From JBIOJM01 sp044450785 (GTDB taxonomy: Bacteria > Planctomycetota > Planctomycetia > Isosphaerales > Isosphaeraceae), in contig JBIOJM010000256.1 of assembly GCA_044450785.1 (NCBI GenBank), forward strand, positions 1 through 15,106: 15,106 nt of DNA, written 5' to 3'. This document shows positions 6,747-14,407 of this stretch, one piece after another. The notes under the pieces were generated by a model, which had not been told where the DNA came from, made no database searches, and saw only the letters and a program-made list of their open reading frames with translations. Both the position numbers and the translations under genes were made by a program. Numbering within the stretch: the stretch's first letter is position 1; each line of letters opens with the position of its first letter.

Positions 6747-7979
6747 ATGGTCCGGACAATCAGAGTCGGTTGGCTCGTTGCGTACATCGCGTGCGGGACG
6801 GCGGTCGGGGCCGGGGTCGACGAAGGGCTGTTCCGCGACCTCAGCCTGGATCGGGCGCGTCAGGCCGCCTCCGACGGCGGGAAGCCGTTCGTCCTTGTCG
6901 ACTTCTACACCGTCTGGTGCGGGCCGTGCAAGAAGCTCGATGAGACGACCTGGAAGGATCTGGGAGTGCGGGACTGGCTGTCCAAAGAAGCGGTCTGTCT
7001 CAAGGTCGACGCCGAGAAGGAAGAGACACTGGCGGCCAAGTATCGCGTCAACGTTTATCCCACCGTGCTCCTTCTCCGGCCCGACGGGACCGAGATCGAT
7101 CGCCTGGTCGGTTACCGCGACGCCAAGACCTTCCTGGCGGACGCCCGCGAGGCACTGGCCGGGAATGACAGCCTGGCGCGGGCTCGGAAAAAGCTCGAAG
7201 GGCCGAACGCGAACGACCCGATGCTCCGGATGAACTACGGCGACGCGCTGGCGCAGAAGGGGCGGCCCGACGCCGCGCTTTCCGAGTACCTCTGGTGCTT
7301 CGACCACGGGCTGGAGCACGGTCCGGGCTTCACGGGCGTGCGGCTCTCGTTCCTGCTGTCCCGGATCGTCCAGCTCGGTCGGACGCAGCCGGCGGCGCTC
7401 GACGAGCTTCGCAAGCGGCGCGACGCCGCCGGCAAAGCGCTCGGGGCCGGCAAGGCCGGCTTCGACACGGCGATGGGCTTCACGGCACTGAACTCCAACC
7501 TGGGTGTGCCGGAGCAGACGCTGGCTTTGTACGACCGGATCAAAGGGGACAAGTCCCAACCAGTCATGGTCCGTCAGTATCTCCGCGATCAGGCGCTCGA
7601 TCAACTCCTGAAGGCCAAACGCTACAAGGAGGTCGTCGCTGAATCGGACGCCAAGGCGAAAGTCCGCGAGCTGATCGCGCGCCACGAGCAGTTGAAGGGC
7701 CATTTCCCGGACAACGCGAGCCTCCGCGCGTACATGAAGCGCCGGGTTTGCACGGATGGGGCGAAGTATTACGAGGCGCTGCTTGGTTCCGGTGACCTGG
7801 CCGGCGCCGCCGAGGTCGAGGCGATGCTCGCCGGGTTCAACCCGGCCGATGCCTATACGGAGTTGATCGCCGCCTCCAAACGGGCCGGTCACGCCCGGAC
7901 GGCCGAGGCGCTCGCCGAGGAGGGCCGCAAGACTGCGAAGCCCCTGGCCACGCCGGACGCGCCCAAGGTCGACAAGTAA
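6747..7979 (+). CDS. Exported thioredoxin-fold protein with helical-repeat C-terminus
   Basis: The 410-residue protein starts with a hydrophobic signal segment (about residues 4-22, MVRTIRVGWLVAYIACG), so it should be exported or membrane-attached. Residues about 30-135 form a thioredoxin fold: VDFYTVWCGPCKKLD carries the redox pair C58 and C61, and P105 in NVYPTVLLL is the expected cis-proline. Residues about 140-400 are helix-rich and alanine-rich, like degenerate TPR-type repeats (for example MLRMNYGDALAQKGRPDAAL), a common extension of planctomycete thioredoxin-like proteins. The likely role is thiol-disulfide exchange on extracytoplasmic proteins; partners are unknown. The frame extends upstream to 6678, but ATG 6747 is chosen because GAGGAGGGG lies just before it and the signal peptide then begins the protein. 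The alcohol dehydrogenase starts within about 13 bases of its stop, suggesting an operon. Confidence 0.85.
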   Translation: MVRTIRVGWLVAYIACGTAVGAGVDEGLFRDLSLDRARQAASDGGKPFVLVDFYTVWCGPCKKLDETTWKDLGVRDWLSKEAVCLKVDAEKEETLAAKYRVNVYPTVLLLRPDGTEIDRLVGYRDAKTFLADAREALAGNDSLARARKKLEGPNANDPMLRMNYGDALAQKGRPDAALSEYLWCFDHGLEHGPGFTGVRLSFLLSRIVQLGRTQPAALDELRKRRDAAGKALGAGKAGFDTAMGFTALNSNLGVPEQTLALYDRIKGDKSQPVMVRQYLRDQALDQLLKAKRYKEVVAESDAKAKVRELIARHEQLKGHFPDNASLRAYMKRRVCTDGAKYYEALLGSGDLAGAAEVEAMLAGFNPADAYTELIAASKRAGHARTAEALAEEGRKTAKPLATPDAPKVDK

Positions 7980-7992
7980 AGGAATGTTCGAG

Positions 7993-9021
7993 ATGCGCGC
8001 CATGGTGCTGAATGCGCTCTCTCTGTTGCGGGACAACCCGGCGCCATTGCGATTGGTCCACCTGCCCGAACCGGTCCCGGGTGAGAGCGAACTCCTGATC
8101 AAGGTCTATACGTGCGGCGTCTGCCACACTGAACTGGATGAGATCGAGGGTCGGACGCCCCCGCCGCGGCTGCCGATCATCCCCGGCCATCAGGTCGTCG
8201 GGCGGGTCGTGGCCGTGGGCACGCGGGCAGGCGCGTTCCAGCCCGGCGATCGGGTCGGCGTCGCCTGGATCTATTCCGCATGCGGAAGATGCAACTTCTG
8301 CCGGGGTGGCGAGGAGAACCTCTGCGACCAGTTCCGGGCGACCGGCCGCGACGCCCACGGGGGCTATGCCGAGCAGATGATCGTGCCCGAGTCGTTCGCT
8401 TATCGCATCCCAGACGTCTTCACCGACGCGGAGGCCGCCCCCCTCCTGTGCGCAGGCGCGATCGGCTACCGATCGCTCCGGCTGACCGGCCTGGAGGACG
8501 GGCAGAGCCTGGGGCTGACAGGCTTCGGCGCTTCGGCGCACCTTGTCCTCAAGATGGTCCGGCACCGTTACCCCAACACGCGGGTGCACGCCTTCGCCCG
8601 CACGGAGGCGGAACGTGCCTTCGCCCGGGACCTCGGTGCCGTCTGGGCCGGCGACACACTCGACCAAGCCCCCGAAAGGCTGCACTGCATCATCGATACC
8701 ACCCCGGCCTGGACTCCGATCGTCGAGGCGCTCAAAAACCTCGAACGCGGCGGGCGACTTGTCATCAACGCGATCCGGAAGGAGGATGGCGACAAGGACG
8801 CGCTGCTGCGGCTCGACTATCCCGCTCATCTCTGGTGCGAGAAAGAGATCAAGAGCGTTGCCAACATCACGCGGTCCGATGTCGGCGAATTCCTGCGATT
8901 GGCCGCGGAGATGCTCCTCAAGCCGGAGGTCCAGGAATATGCCCTCGAGGACGCCAACCGGGCGCTCGTCGAGATGAAGGCGAGAGAGATCCGGGGTGCC
9001 AAGGTCTTGAGGGTCGCGTGA
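7993..9021 (+). CDS. Zinc-dependent alcohol dehydrogenase (medium-chain family)
   Basis: This 342-residue cytoplasmic enzyme belongs to the medium-chain dehydrogenase/reductase family and should interconvert alcohols and aldehydes with NAD(P). Numbered from this start, catalytic zinc ligands are C41 (in TCGVCHTE), H66 (in PGHQ) and C152 (in LLCAGAIGY). Structural zinc ligands are C97, C100, C103 and C111. The cofactor-binding turn is LTGFGASAHL near 175-184. The usual GHE is GHQ here, which I recall in other members of this subgroup. An alternative ATG at 7984 adds three residues; 7993 is preferred because AAAGGA at 7978-7983 is then nine bases away and the protein begins MRAMVL as relatives do. 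It follows the thioredoxin gene almost without gap and precedes the phosphofructokinase by 30 bases. Substrate is unknown. Confidence 0.92.
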   Translation: MRAMVLNALSLLRDNPAPLRLVHLPEPVPGESELLIKVYTCGVCHTELDEIEGRTPPPRLPIIPGHQVVGRVVAVGTRAGAFQPGDRVGVAWIYSACGRCNFCRGGEENLCDQFRATGRDAHGGYAEQMIVPESFAYRIPDVFTDAEAAPLLCAGAIGYRSLRLTGLEDGQSLGLTGFGASAHLVLKMVRHRYPNTRVHAFARTEAERAFARDLGAVWAGDTLDQAPERLHCIIDTTPAWTPIVEALKNLERGGRLVINAIRKEDGDKDALLRLDYPAHLWCEKEIKSVANITRSDVGEFLRLAAEMLLKPEVQEYALEDANRALVEMKAREIRGAKVLRVA

Positions 9022-9038
9022 GACCCTGACCAGAGGGT

Positions 9039-9044
9039 GAGGAA
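9039..9044 (+). promoter_or_regulatory. Ribosome binding site deciding the phosphofructokinase start
   Basis: GAGGAA lies seven bases before ATG 9052. The frame also offers a GTG at 9037, which overlaps this site and has no ribosome binding site of its own, so the ATG is chosen. Confidence 0.6.
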
Positions 9045-9051
9045 CCTTGCA

Positions 9052-10389
9052 ATGACACCGCGACCCGCCGTCCGCCACGTGATTCCCGCCCGGCTGGGCG
9101 AGCCACGCTTCGACTCGCCTCTCCGGCTGGATGCGGAGCCCGGGCGGGGGCGCGGTCGGTTCGTGCCCGACGGCGCGCGGATCCGGCACGTTGTGGAAGT
9201 GGATACGGACTGCCCGCTCCGCGAGGAACTCCTGTTCGAGAAGGCCGGCCCCCGGCGGCGGATCTTCTTCGACCCGGCCCACACCCGCGTGGCGATCGTT
9301 ACCTGCGGCGGTCTCTGCCCAGGCATCAACAGCGTGATCCGTTCGCTGTTCCTGGAGCTCAACTTTCACTATGGCGTGCAGGAAGTGCTCGGGCTGCGCA
9401 ACGGCTACCGCGGTCTGAACCCCGCGGCTGGCCTGCCGCCGATCGTCCTCACCCGCGGTTTCGTCAGCGAGATCCACAAGGAGGGCGGGACGATGCTGGG
9501 CACGTCCCGCGGTCAGCAGGATGTGGGCGTGATGGTCGACTTTCTAGAGCAGCAACGAATCGACGTGCTTTTCTGCGTCGGCGGCGATGGCACCCATCGC
9601 GGGGCGCATGCGATCTCCGAGGAGATCGGCCGCCGGCGCCGGCCGATCGCCGTGGTGGGCGTGCCGAAAACGATCGACAACGACATTGACTATTGCGACT
9701 GGACATTTGGTTACCTCACCGCGGTGGACGTGGCTCGCGGCGTGATCCACCTGGCGCACACCGAGGCCCGGAGCACAGCTCGCGGGGTCGGGCTGGTGAA
9801 ACTGATGGGCCGCTACTCCGGCTACATCGCCTGCATGGCCACCCGAGCCAGCCAGGAGGTGAACTTCGTCTTGATCCCGGAGGCGCCGTTCGAGCTGCAC
9901 GGCGAGGACGGCTTCCTGGCCGCGCTCGAACGAAGGATTGACGACCGTGACCACGCCGTCGTGGTCGTCGCCGAGGGGGCCGGTCAGCACCTGTTCGAGA
10001 CCGACGATTCCACGAGCGTGGATGCCTCGGGCAATCTCCGGCTCCACGACATCGGCCAGCGGCTCCGGCAGGAGATCCTCGACTACTTCGCGGTCCGAGG
10101 CTGTCCGGTCGATCTCAAGTACATCGACCCCAGCTACATCATCCGGAGCGTACCTCCCACGACGGCCGACCAGCTCCTGTGCGACGATCTGGCCCGCCGC
10201 GCTGTCCACGCGGCCATGTCGGGCCGAACCGATATGATGATCAGCGCGTTGAACCACGCCTTCATCCACGTGCCGATTTCGATGGTCTGTGTCGGGAGAC
10301 GGCAGGTCGATCTCGAGAGCGAGCTCTGGTCGTCCGTTCTCGCTGCCACCGGGCAGCCCCCGCGATTTACGGCCACTCCATGTCCATGA
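9052..10389 (+). CDS. 6-phosphofructokinase, plant-like/TP0108-type
   Basis: This 445-residue cytoplasmic enzyme phosphorylates fructose 6-phosphate to fructose 1,6-bisphosphate in glycolysis. Family motifs are in order: TCGGLCPGINSVIRS (84-98), GGDGTHRGA (177-185), VGVPKTIDNDID (202-213, with D209 the expected catalytic base) and LMGRYSGYIA (251-260). The 80-residue N-terminal extension with PDGARI and FEKAGPRRRIFFDP is typical of the longer, plant-like group. The donor-specificity positions are mixed. Glycine follows the aspartate in GGDG, as in ATP enzymes; lysine sits in PKTIDND, where classical bacterial ATP enzymes have glycine and PPi enzymes have lysine. Plant ATP enzymes share this combination, so ATP is more likely but not certain. 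It closes a tightly spaced three-gene run with the thioredoxin-fold and alcohol dehydrogenase genes. Confidence 0.92.
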   Translation: MTPRPAVRHVIPARLGEPRFDSPLRLDAEPGRGRGRFVPDGARIRHVVEVDTDCPLREELLFEKAGPRRRIFFDPAHTRVAIVTCGGLCPGINSVIRSLFLELNFHYGVQEVLGLRNGYRGLNPAAGLPPIVLTRGFVSEIHKEGGTMLGTSRGQQDVGVMVDFLEQQRIDVLFCVGGDGTHRGAHAISEEIGRRRRPIAVVGVPKTIDNDIDYCDWTFGYLTAVDVARGVIHLAHTEARSTARGVGLVKLMGRYSGYIACMATRASQEVNFVLIPEAPFELHGEDGFLAALERRIDDRDHAVVVVAEGAGQHLFETDDSTSVDASGNLRLHDIGQRLRQEILDYFAVRGCPVDLKYIDPSYIIRSVPPTTADQLLCDDLARRAVHAAMSGRTDMMISALNHAFIHVPISMVCVGRRQVDLESELWSSVLAATGQPPRFTATPCP

Positions 10390-10455
10390 TCGACGCCCTC
10401 CCGGCCGGATGGCTTGGGGAAAACGGGGAAGGCCGCCCTTCGGATCGCATGGACG

Positions 10456-10495
10456 GGAACCGGGGTCGCACAAGCAGGCGCGTAACCCGGTTTCC
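10456..10495 (+). terminator. Hairpin downstream of the phosphofructokinase gene
   Basis: GGAACCGGG (10456-10464) can pair with CCCGGTTTCC (10486-10495) with one bulged base, around a 21-base loop. It lies 66 bases after the stop. The loop is long and no T-run follows, so it is only a candidate transcript end. Confidence 0.3.
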
Positions 10496-10596
10496 GTCCT
10501 CGAGCGATGTCGAGCGGAACTTGCCATCTCGTGGTACGATATTGAGACGAGTTACATCGCAGGGCCGGTTTAGCGAGTCGGGTCGAAAGTCGCACG

Positions 10597-11241
10597 ATGG
10601 CTGATGAGTGGTATCGCAGGAAGACCTGGGGGCCCGAGGGTCGGCAAGAGTTCTTCGCCCGGCTGCGCCGTAGTCGCAGCCTGTTCCATAAGTCGCAATA
10701 TCTGCGAGTACAGGCGATCGAGCTCCAAGAGACCGGCACCGCGGAAGGAATTGCGGCCGCTCTTGAACTGATCGCGATCCTGATTCAGGAGTATCCCGAT
10801 CTCTCCCAGTTGGCCGCCGCGTATCTGGTGGAGGGTGAATGCCGGGAACAATCAGGTGACACCGACGGGGCGATTGAGGCATATCGCCAGTCGATCCGGG
10901 CGCAGCGTGACTATCCGAATTTCAGGGTTAATGCCCATCGATCATTTGCCTGGCTGGTCGCGACCAAGCCCCTGCCCGCGCTCTACCAAGAGGCGTTGAA
11001 CGCACTCGACGAAATGAACGAGACGACTCCGTTTCCAGCCTCCCGATACCGTTCGAGCGCGGCGCGAGCCTTGATCCATGGTGCGCTGGGGAATTCCGAT
11101 TCTGCGAGGAAGTGGGCGAAGCTTGCCTTGGAGGCAGCCGATCTCACGCATTCCGGCATGCGATATCATCCGCGATTAGGGCTTGTGGAGAATCCCGGGA
11201 CGAGGGTTCGATCAAAGCTTGAAGAGCTTGCCGCAGTTTAG
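10597..11241 (+). CDS. Conserved TPR-like protein of unknown function
   Basis: The 214-residue protein is soluble, with no signal or membrane segment. Its N-terminus, MADEWYRRKTWGPEGRQEFF, and C-terminal HSGMRYHPRLGLV are ones I recognise from a family of small TPR-type proteins present in many bacteria with no assigned role. The middle (about residues 45-175) is built of paired helices. The clearest TPR-like stretch is AAAYLVEGECREQSGDTDGA at about 68-87, and a second is near SSAARALIHGALGNSDSARK. Such repeats usually bind other proteins. No strong ribosome binding site precedes the ATG. The gene is separated from the phosphofructokinase by 207 bases and from the next gene by 254 bases, so it is probably transcribed alone. 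Confidence 0.8.
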   Translation: MADEWYRRKTWGPEGRQEFFARLRRSRSLFHKSQYLRVQAIELQETGTAEGIAAALELIAILIQEYPDLSQLAAAYLVEGECREQSGDTDGAIEAYRQSIRAQRDYPNFRVNAHRSFAWLVATKPLPALYQEALNALDEMNETTPFPASRYRSSAARALIHGALGNSDSARKWAKLALEAADLTHSGMRYHPRLGLVENPGTRVRSKLEELAAV

Positions 11242-11278
11242 TCTCCGGCGAATTTGCGTTCGAACGTTAGTCCCGTGG

Positions 11279-11295
11279 GGTCCGCCGCGCGGACC
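11279..11295 (+). terminator. Candidate terminator of the TPR-like gene
   Basis: GGTCCGC (11279-11285) pairs perfectly with GCGGACC (11289-11295) around a CGC loop, 37 bases after the stop at 11241, followed by AACTTTGGTTG. It is a compact 7-bp GC stem with only a weak T-rich tail. The rest of the spacer to 11482 shows no further gene or repeat. Confidence 0.45.
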
Positions 11296-11482
11296 AACTT
11301 TGGTTGAGTTGAAGAAACACCGCCAGGCATATTGCGACAATTGTCAGATGCTGGCATAATCGAGGGAGTCATCGCGCTTCATTTCGAGCTTTTCCGGGCG
11401 CGAGGACGATCATCTTCGGGGCGGCATCGATACGGAACACGTCGTCGCAACCGTCACATCGTTAGAGCGCAATTCCATCGTC

Positions 11483-11489
11483 GAGGAGG
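11483..11489 (+). promoter_or_regulatory. Strong ribosome binding site supporting a GTG start
   Basis: GAGGAGG lies six bases before GTG 11496. No in-frame ATG lies close by with a comparable site, so this decides the start of the membrane protein. Confidence 0.65.
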
Positions 11490-11495
11490 CGTACC

Positions 11496-12534
11496 GTGGA
11501 GACTTCGGACGATTCGCGCGATCGGTCCGGTGAGCAGGAATCCGCGGCGGAGCCATCGCCGCGGGCAGGGCGATCGGATGGCACGCAGGGGCCGCCTCGC
11601 GTGGGGCTGGCGCAGCCGGCGCGGGGTTTCGTCCGTTTTTTGTACTCGAGCAACCCGTTCTACATCGTGAGCGCGGACCTGGTGTTCGTCGGGTTGAGGT
11701 TGTCGTTCGGCGCCGGTGGGCCGGCGCCCTCGAGCCGGGCACTCTTGGTGGGGCTCGCGGGTTACACGCTCTTGATGGCCACGACGGCTTGCTTCTTGAT
11801 CCGCGTGGGCAAGCTCTGGGACGACCTGCGCAGCTTGCTCATCCTGGTCGTGATGATGTTCTTTGCGATGGCGCTTTGCGACGACGAGACCATGGCCGCC
11901 GACCCGCGCCGAGGCGTGGTCGGCTGCGCGGTTGGCTTTCTGTTTGCGGTCGTCGTCACCGAAGCCGTCCTGCGGGCGATCCGGCTGCGACTTCCCGGTT
12001 GGTATCGCGGAGCGTATTACCTCATCGTCGCCCTGGTGTTCCTTTACCCGATTGCACTCGTCCCGGTCCTGAGCGAACCGGAGAGTCCGCGATTGCAATG
12101 TCTGCGGCGCGTTCTTGGTGCTGGGGCTGGGTGTGGGCTCCGCAGTCCATTCGCCCTGGATTCATAACGCCGTACCGGCCCCGCTCTCCGCCTGGTATCC
12201 GCTCTCCGCCATCGTGTTGACTTGGACGTTCGGCTTCTTGATGCGTGACCGGCTGTACCTGGCGATCGCCGCCGTCGATCTGGCTGCATGGCTGGCGTAT
12301 CTCGGGTCGGAGAGATACCACCAGCTCCGCCGGGTGCTGGTGGGCCTCGACCAGATCGCGTGGGGCATGGTCTTTTTCTTGATCGCGATGGCGATCAGCC
12401 TCAGGAAAGCGGGTGTCTGGACGGGTTTCGCCGTGAAGTCGATCGCCCGATTTCTGACGGGCTGGTTGCACCTCGGCTGGAGCGGATCAGATCCTCCTCG
12501 AACTCAGATTCGGCAAGGGAGGGTACAGCGATAG
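11496..12534 (+). pseudogene. Multi-pass membrane protein of unknown function, frameshifted
   Basis: From GTG 11496 the first frame gives a charged, proline-rich cytoplasmic N-terminus (about 45 residues). Five likely membrane segments follow (about 55-73, 83-103, 112-128, 140-160, 172-192), ending near LSEPESPRLQ. After that the frame becomes arginine- and glycine-rich and stops at 12167. The frame one base over, from about 12112, resumes membrane-protein sequence: FLVLGLGVGSAVHSPW, LSAIVLTWTFGFLM, YLAIAAVDLAAWLAYLG and AWGMVFFLIAMAISL, ending at 12534. The shift lies at about 12099-12114. The two halves resemble a planctomycete family of polytopic proteins of unknown role; from recall, intact relatives are longer between the halves, so a deletion may accompany the shift. 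It may be a pseudogene or a sequence error. The gene converges on the minus-strand unit, 74 bases away. Confidence 0.65.
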
Positions 12535-12592
12535 TTACGCCTCTTGCGAAGACGCCGGCTCGGGGTCGTTCAAGACCTGGGTTTCCCGGATC

Positions 12593-12620
12593 CTCTCGTC
12601 CTCCCGCGTCAGGACGAGAG
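12593..12620. terminator. Perfect 10-bp-stem hairpin between convergent genes
   Basis: CTCTCGTCCT (12593-12602) and AGGACGAGAG (12611-12620) are exact reverse complements around an 8-base loop. The hairpin sits between the plus-strand gene ending at 12534 and the minus-strand gene ending at 12609, and its right arm contains the last codons of the minus-strand gene. The position suits a shared bidirectional terminator. Neither strand has a real T-tract, so Rho-independent action is unproven. Confidence 0.5.
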
Positions 12621-12839
12621 TTGCTTGCGGAATGACGCGAGGCTGCGACATTTTGCGGCGAGCTTGACAAGCTGATCGAGTCGGTTGAACTCGACGACCT
12701 TCAACTCGTCGTCCAAGGATTCCGCCGCGTCTCCGAAACGAGCCACGAGGACGTTGAGGATGTCTTTTTGCCTCGCTTCGGTTGCGCCTTTGCGGGTAAA
12801 TTCGGCCTCGATTTCCTGGAGTATCGGTGATTCGATCAT
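12609..12839 (-). CDS. Small protein resembling the C-terminal domain of Rpn/PD-(D/E)XK transposase-family proteins
   Basis: The 76-residue protein begins MIESPILQEIEAEFTRKGAT and continues DILNVLVARFGDAAESLDDE, then FNRLDQLVKLAAKCRSLASF. The pattern of ILxxLxxRFG, then LDxLxxxAAxCxxLxxF, is like the DUF4351-type helical tail found on Rpn-family nucleases/transposase-like proteins. Here it stands alone with no nuclease domain in front. Stand-alone versions occur in planctomycetes as I recall; the function is unknown. GGGAGGG on the minus strand, about nine bases before ATG 12839, supports the start. It begins 29 bases after the DUF1501 stop and is probably on the same transcript. It could be a cut-down remnant of a longer Rpn gene, but having its own start and ribosome binding site argues for a real small gene. 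Confidence 0.65.
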   Translation of the reverse strand: MIESPILQEIEAEFTRKGATEARQKDILNVLVARFGDAAESLDDELKVVEFNRLDQLVKLAAKCRSLASFRKQLSS

Positions 12840-12868
12840 GGCTTGGTGCCCTCCCAATAATGCACGGG

Positions 12869-14353
12869 TCACGCGATCAAGTCCTTGACGACCTTGCCGT
12901 GCACGTCGGTCAAGCGGAAGTCTCTGCCGGCGTGGCGGTACGTGAAGTGTTCGTGATCGAAGCCGAGGAGGTAGAGGATCGTGGCGTGCAGGTCGTGGAC
13001 GTGGACCTTGTTCTCGACGGCCTGGAACCCGAGGTCGTCGGTGGCGCCGTGGACGTGACCCCCTTTGACGCCGCCGCCGGCCATCCACATGCTGAAGCCG
13101 TAGTGGTTGTGGTCGCGCCCGTTCATCTTCCCCTGGTTTGAGCCGGGGGTGGGGAGCTCGACCGTGGGCGTGCGGCCGAACTCGCCCCCCCAGATCACCA
13201 GGGTATCGTCCAGCATCCCGCGCTGCTTGAGGTCCAGCAGGAAGGCGGCGATCGGCCGGTCGCACTGGTTCGCCAGGGTGCGATGGCCGGTTGCCAGATC
13301 GTCGTGGTGGTCCCAGGGCTGGCCATCCCCGTGCCAGAGCTGCACGAAGCGGACGCCGCGCTCCAGGAGCCGCCGGGTCGCGAGCAACTGGCGGGCATGC
13401 ACTCCAGGCCCGTACATCGCCCGGACCGATTCCGGCTCCTGAGTGATGTCGAACGCCTCGGCCGCTTCCGACTGCATGCGATATGCGAGCTCGAACGACT
13501 GGATCCGCGCCTCGAGCTCGGCCTCGTGCGGGCGGCGGTCCAGGTGTCGCCGATTCAGCTCGGCGAGCAGGTCGAGCTGGGCGCGCTGGGCCTTGGGGGC
13601 GACCGCGCGGTTCTGGATGTGCGCGATCAACTTCTCGATGTCGGTGTGTTTGCTGTCGATGTACGTTCCCTGGTAGATCCCGGGCAGGAAGGCCGCCTGC
13701 CAGTTCTGGGACTCGGCGATCGGGAAACCGCCGGGACACATCACGATGAAGCCGGGCAGGTTTTGATTTTCGGTTCCAAGCCCGTAGAGCACCCACGAAC
13801 CGACGCACGGCCGGGCCTGGCGCGCCTCGCCGCAGTTCATGAGCATGAGCGACGGCTCGTGATTGGGTACGTCGGCGTGCATCGAGCGGATCACGCAGAT
13901 CTCGTCGATCATCCCCGCGGTGTGTGCGAACAGGTCGCTGACCTCGATCCCACTCTGGCCGTACTTCTGGAACCGGAACGGCGAGCCCATGGCCGCGCCG
14001 GTCTTGCGTTCGGTGGGCAGGTTGGTCCCCACGGGCTTGCCGTTATTGCGGGCGAGTGCCGGCTTGGGGTCAAACGTGTCGACGTGGGACGGTCCGCCGT
14101 TCATGAACAGGTGAACGACCCGTTTGGCGCGCGCGTGCAGCGGTGCGGGCCGGGGCGCCAGGGGATTGAGGCCGGCGATCGCGGGGTACGAGGGGGCCGC
14201 GCCGGCGTCCGAGGCGCGGGCGGACTGGCCAAGCAGGCCGTTGTCCGCCAGCAGGCCGCCCAGGGCCAGGGCACCCATGCCCATTCCCGATCGACCGAGC
14301 AGCTCGCGCCGGGTCAGGATCGCGTCTTCAATTCGCGGTGCGGGATGCGCCAT
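12869..14353 (-). CDS. DUF1501 family exported protein
   Basis: This complete 494-residue protein belongs to the DUF1501 family, distantly related to the alkaline phosphatase/sulfatase fold and strongly expanded in planctomycetes. A Tat-type signal is at the N-terminus (TRRELLGRSGMGMGALALGG, from residue 14), so it should be exported folded. Family hallmarks are FMNGGPSHVDTFDPKP (83-98), HGDGQPWDHHDD (341-352), GGEFGRTP (389-396) and NGRDHNHYGFSMWMAGGG (411-428). The histidines and aspartates in these would suit metal binding; no enzyme activity is established for the family. GAGG on the minus strand, about nine bases before ATG 14353, supports the start. It follows the DUF1553 gene by 54 bases, the standard planctomycete pairing, and the two are likely co-transcribed. 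Confidence 0.95.
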   Translation of the reverse strand: MAHPAPRIEDAILTRRELLGRSGMGMGALALGGLLADNGLLGQSARASDAGAAPSYPAIAGLNPLAPRPAPLHARAKRVVHLFMNGGPSHVDTFDPKPALARNNGKPVGTNLPTERKTGAAMGSPFRFQKYGQSGIEVSDLFAHTAGMIDEICVIRSMHADVPNHEPSLMLMNCGEARQARPCVGSWVLYGLGTENQNLPGFIVMCPGGFPIAESQNWQAAFLPGIYQGTYIDSKHTDIEKLIAHIQNRAVAPKAQRAQLDLLAELNRRHLDRRPHEAELEARIQSFELAYRMQSEAAEAFDITQEPESVRAMYGPGVHARQLLATRRLLERGVRFVQLWHGDGQPWDHHDDLATGHRTLANQCDRPIAAFLLDLKQRGMLDDTLVIWGGEFGRTPTVELPTPGSNQGKMNGRDHNHYGFSMWMAGGGVKGGHVHGATDDLGFQAVENKVHVHDLHATILYLLGFDHEHFTYRHAGRDFRLTDVHGKVVKDLIA

Positions 14354-14407
14354 GTGGGTTGACCTCGAGTGGGATCGGCGGCCGTTCAGGCATTCGATCG
14401 AGTGTGA

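Noticed and set aside
6501..8102. Minus-strand open frame of 533 residues opposite the thioredoxin-fold gene
   Set aside because: Shadow of a real gene; the plus strand has a signal peptide, WCGPC motif and good ribosome binding site.
9023..9038. ACCCT/AGGGT hairpin between the alcohol dehydrogenase and phosphofructokinase genes
   Set aside because: Only five base pairs, no T-tract, and located in a very short gap between probably co-transcribed genes.
7837..9477. Minus-strand open frame of 546 residues opposite the alcohol dehydrogenase and phosphofructokinase
   Set aside because: Crosses three well-supported plus-strand genes and has no recognisable motif.
10521..10540. TTGCCA and TACGAT as a promoter for the TPR-like gene
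   Set aside because: The two hexamers are only eight bases apart, far too close for a sigma-70-type promoter.
12840..13808. Upstream extension of the small Rpn-tail-like frame to about 399 residues
   Set aside because: The extension overlaps the DUF1501 gene in another frame and has antisense-like composition; ATG 12839 has its own ribosome binding site.
13283..14362. Plus-strand open frame of 359 residues opposite the DUF1501 gene
   Set aside because: The minus strand encodes a full-length DUF1501 protein; the opposite frame is a mirror artefact of codon bias.
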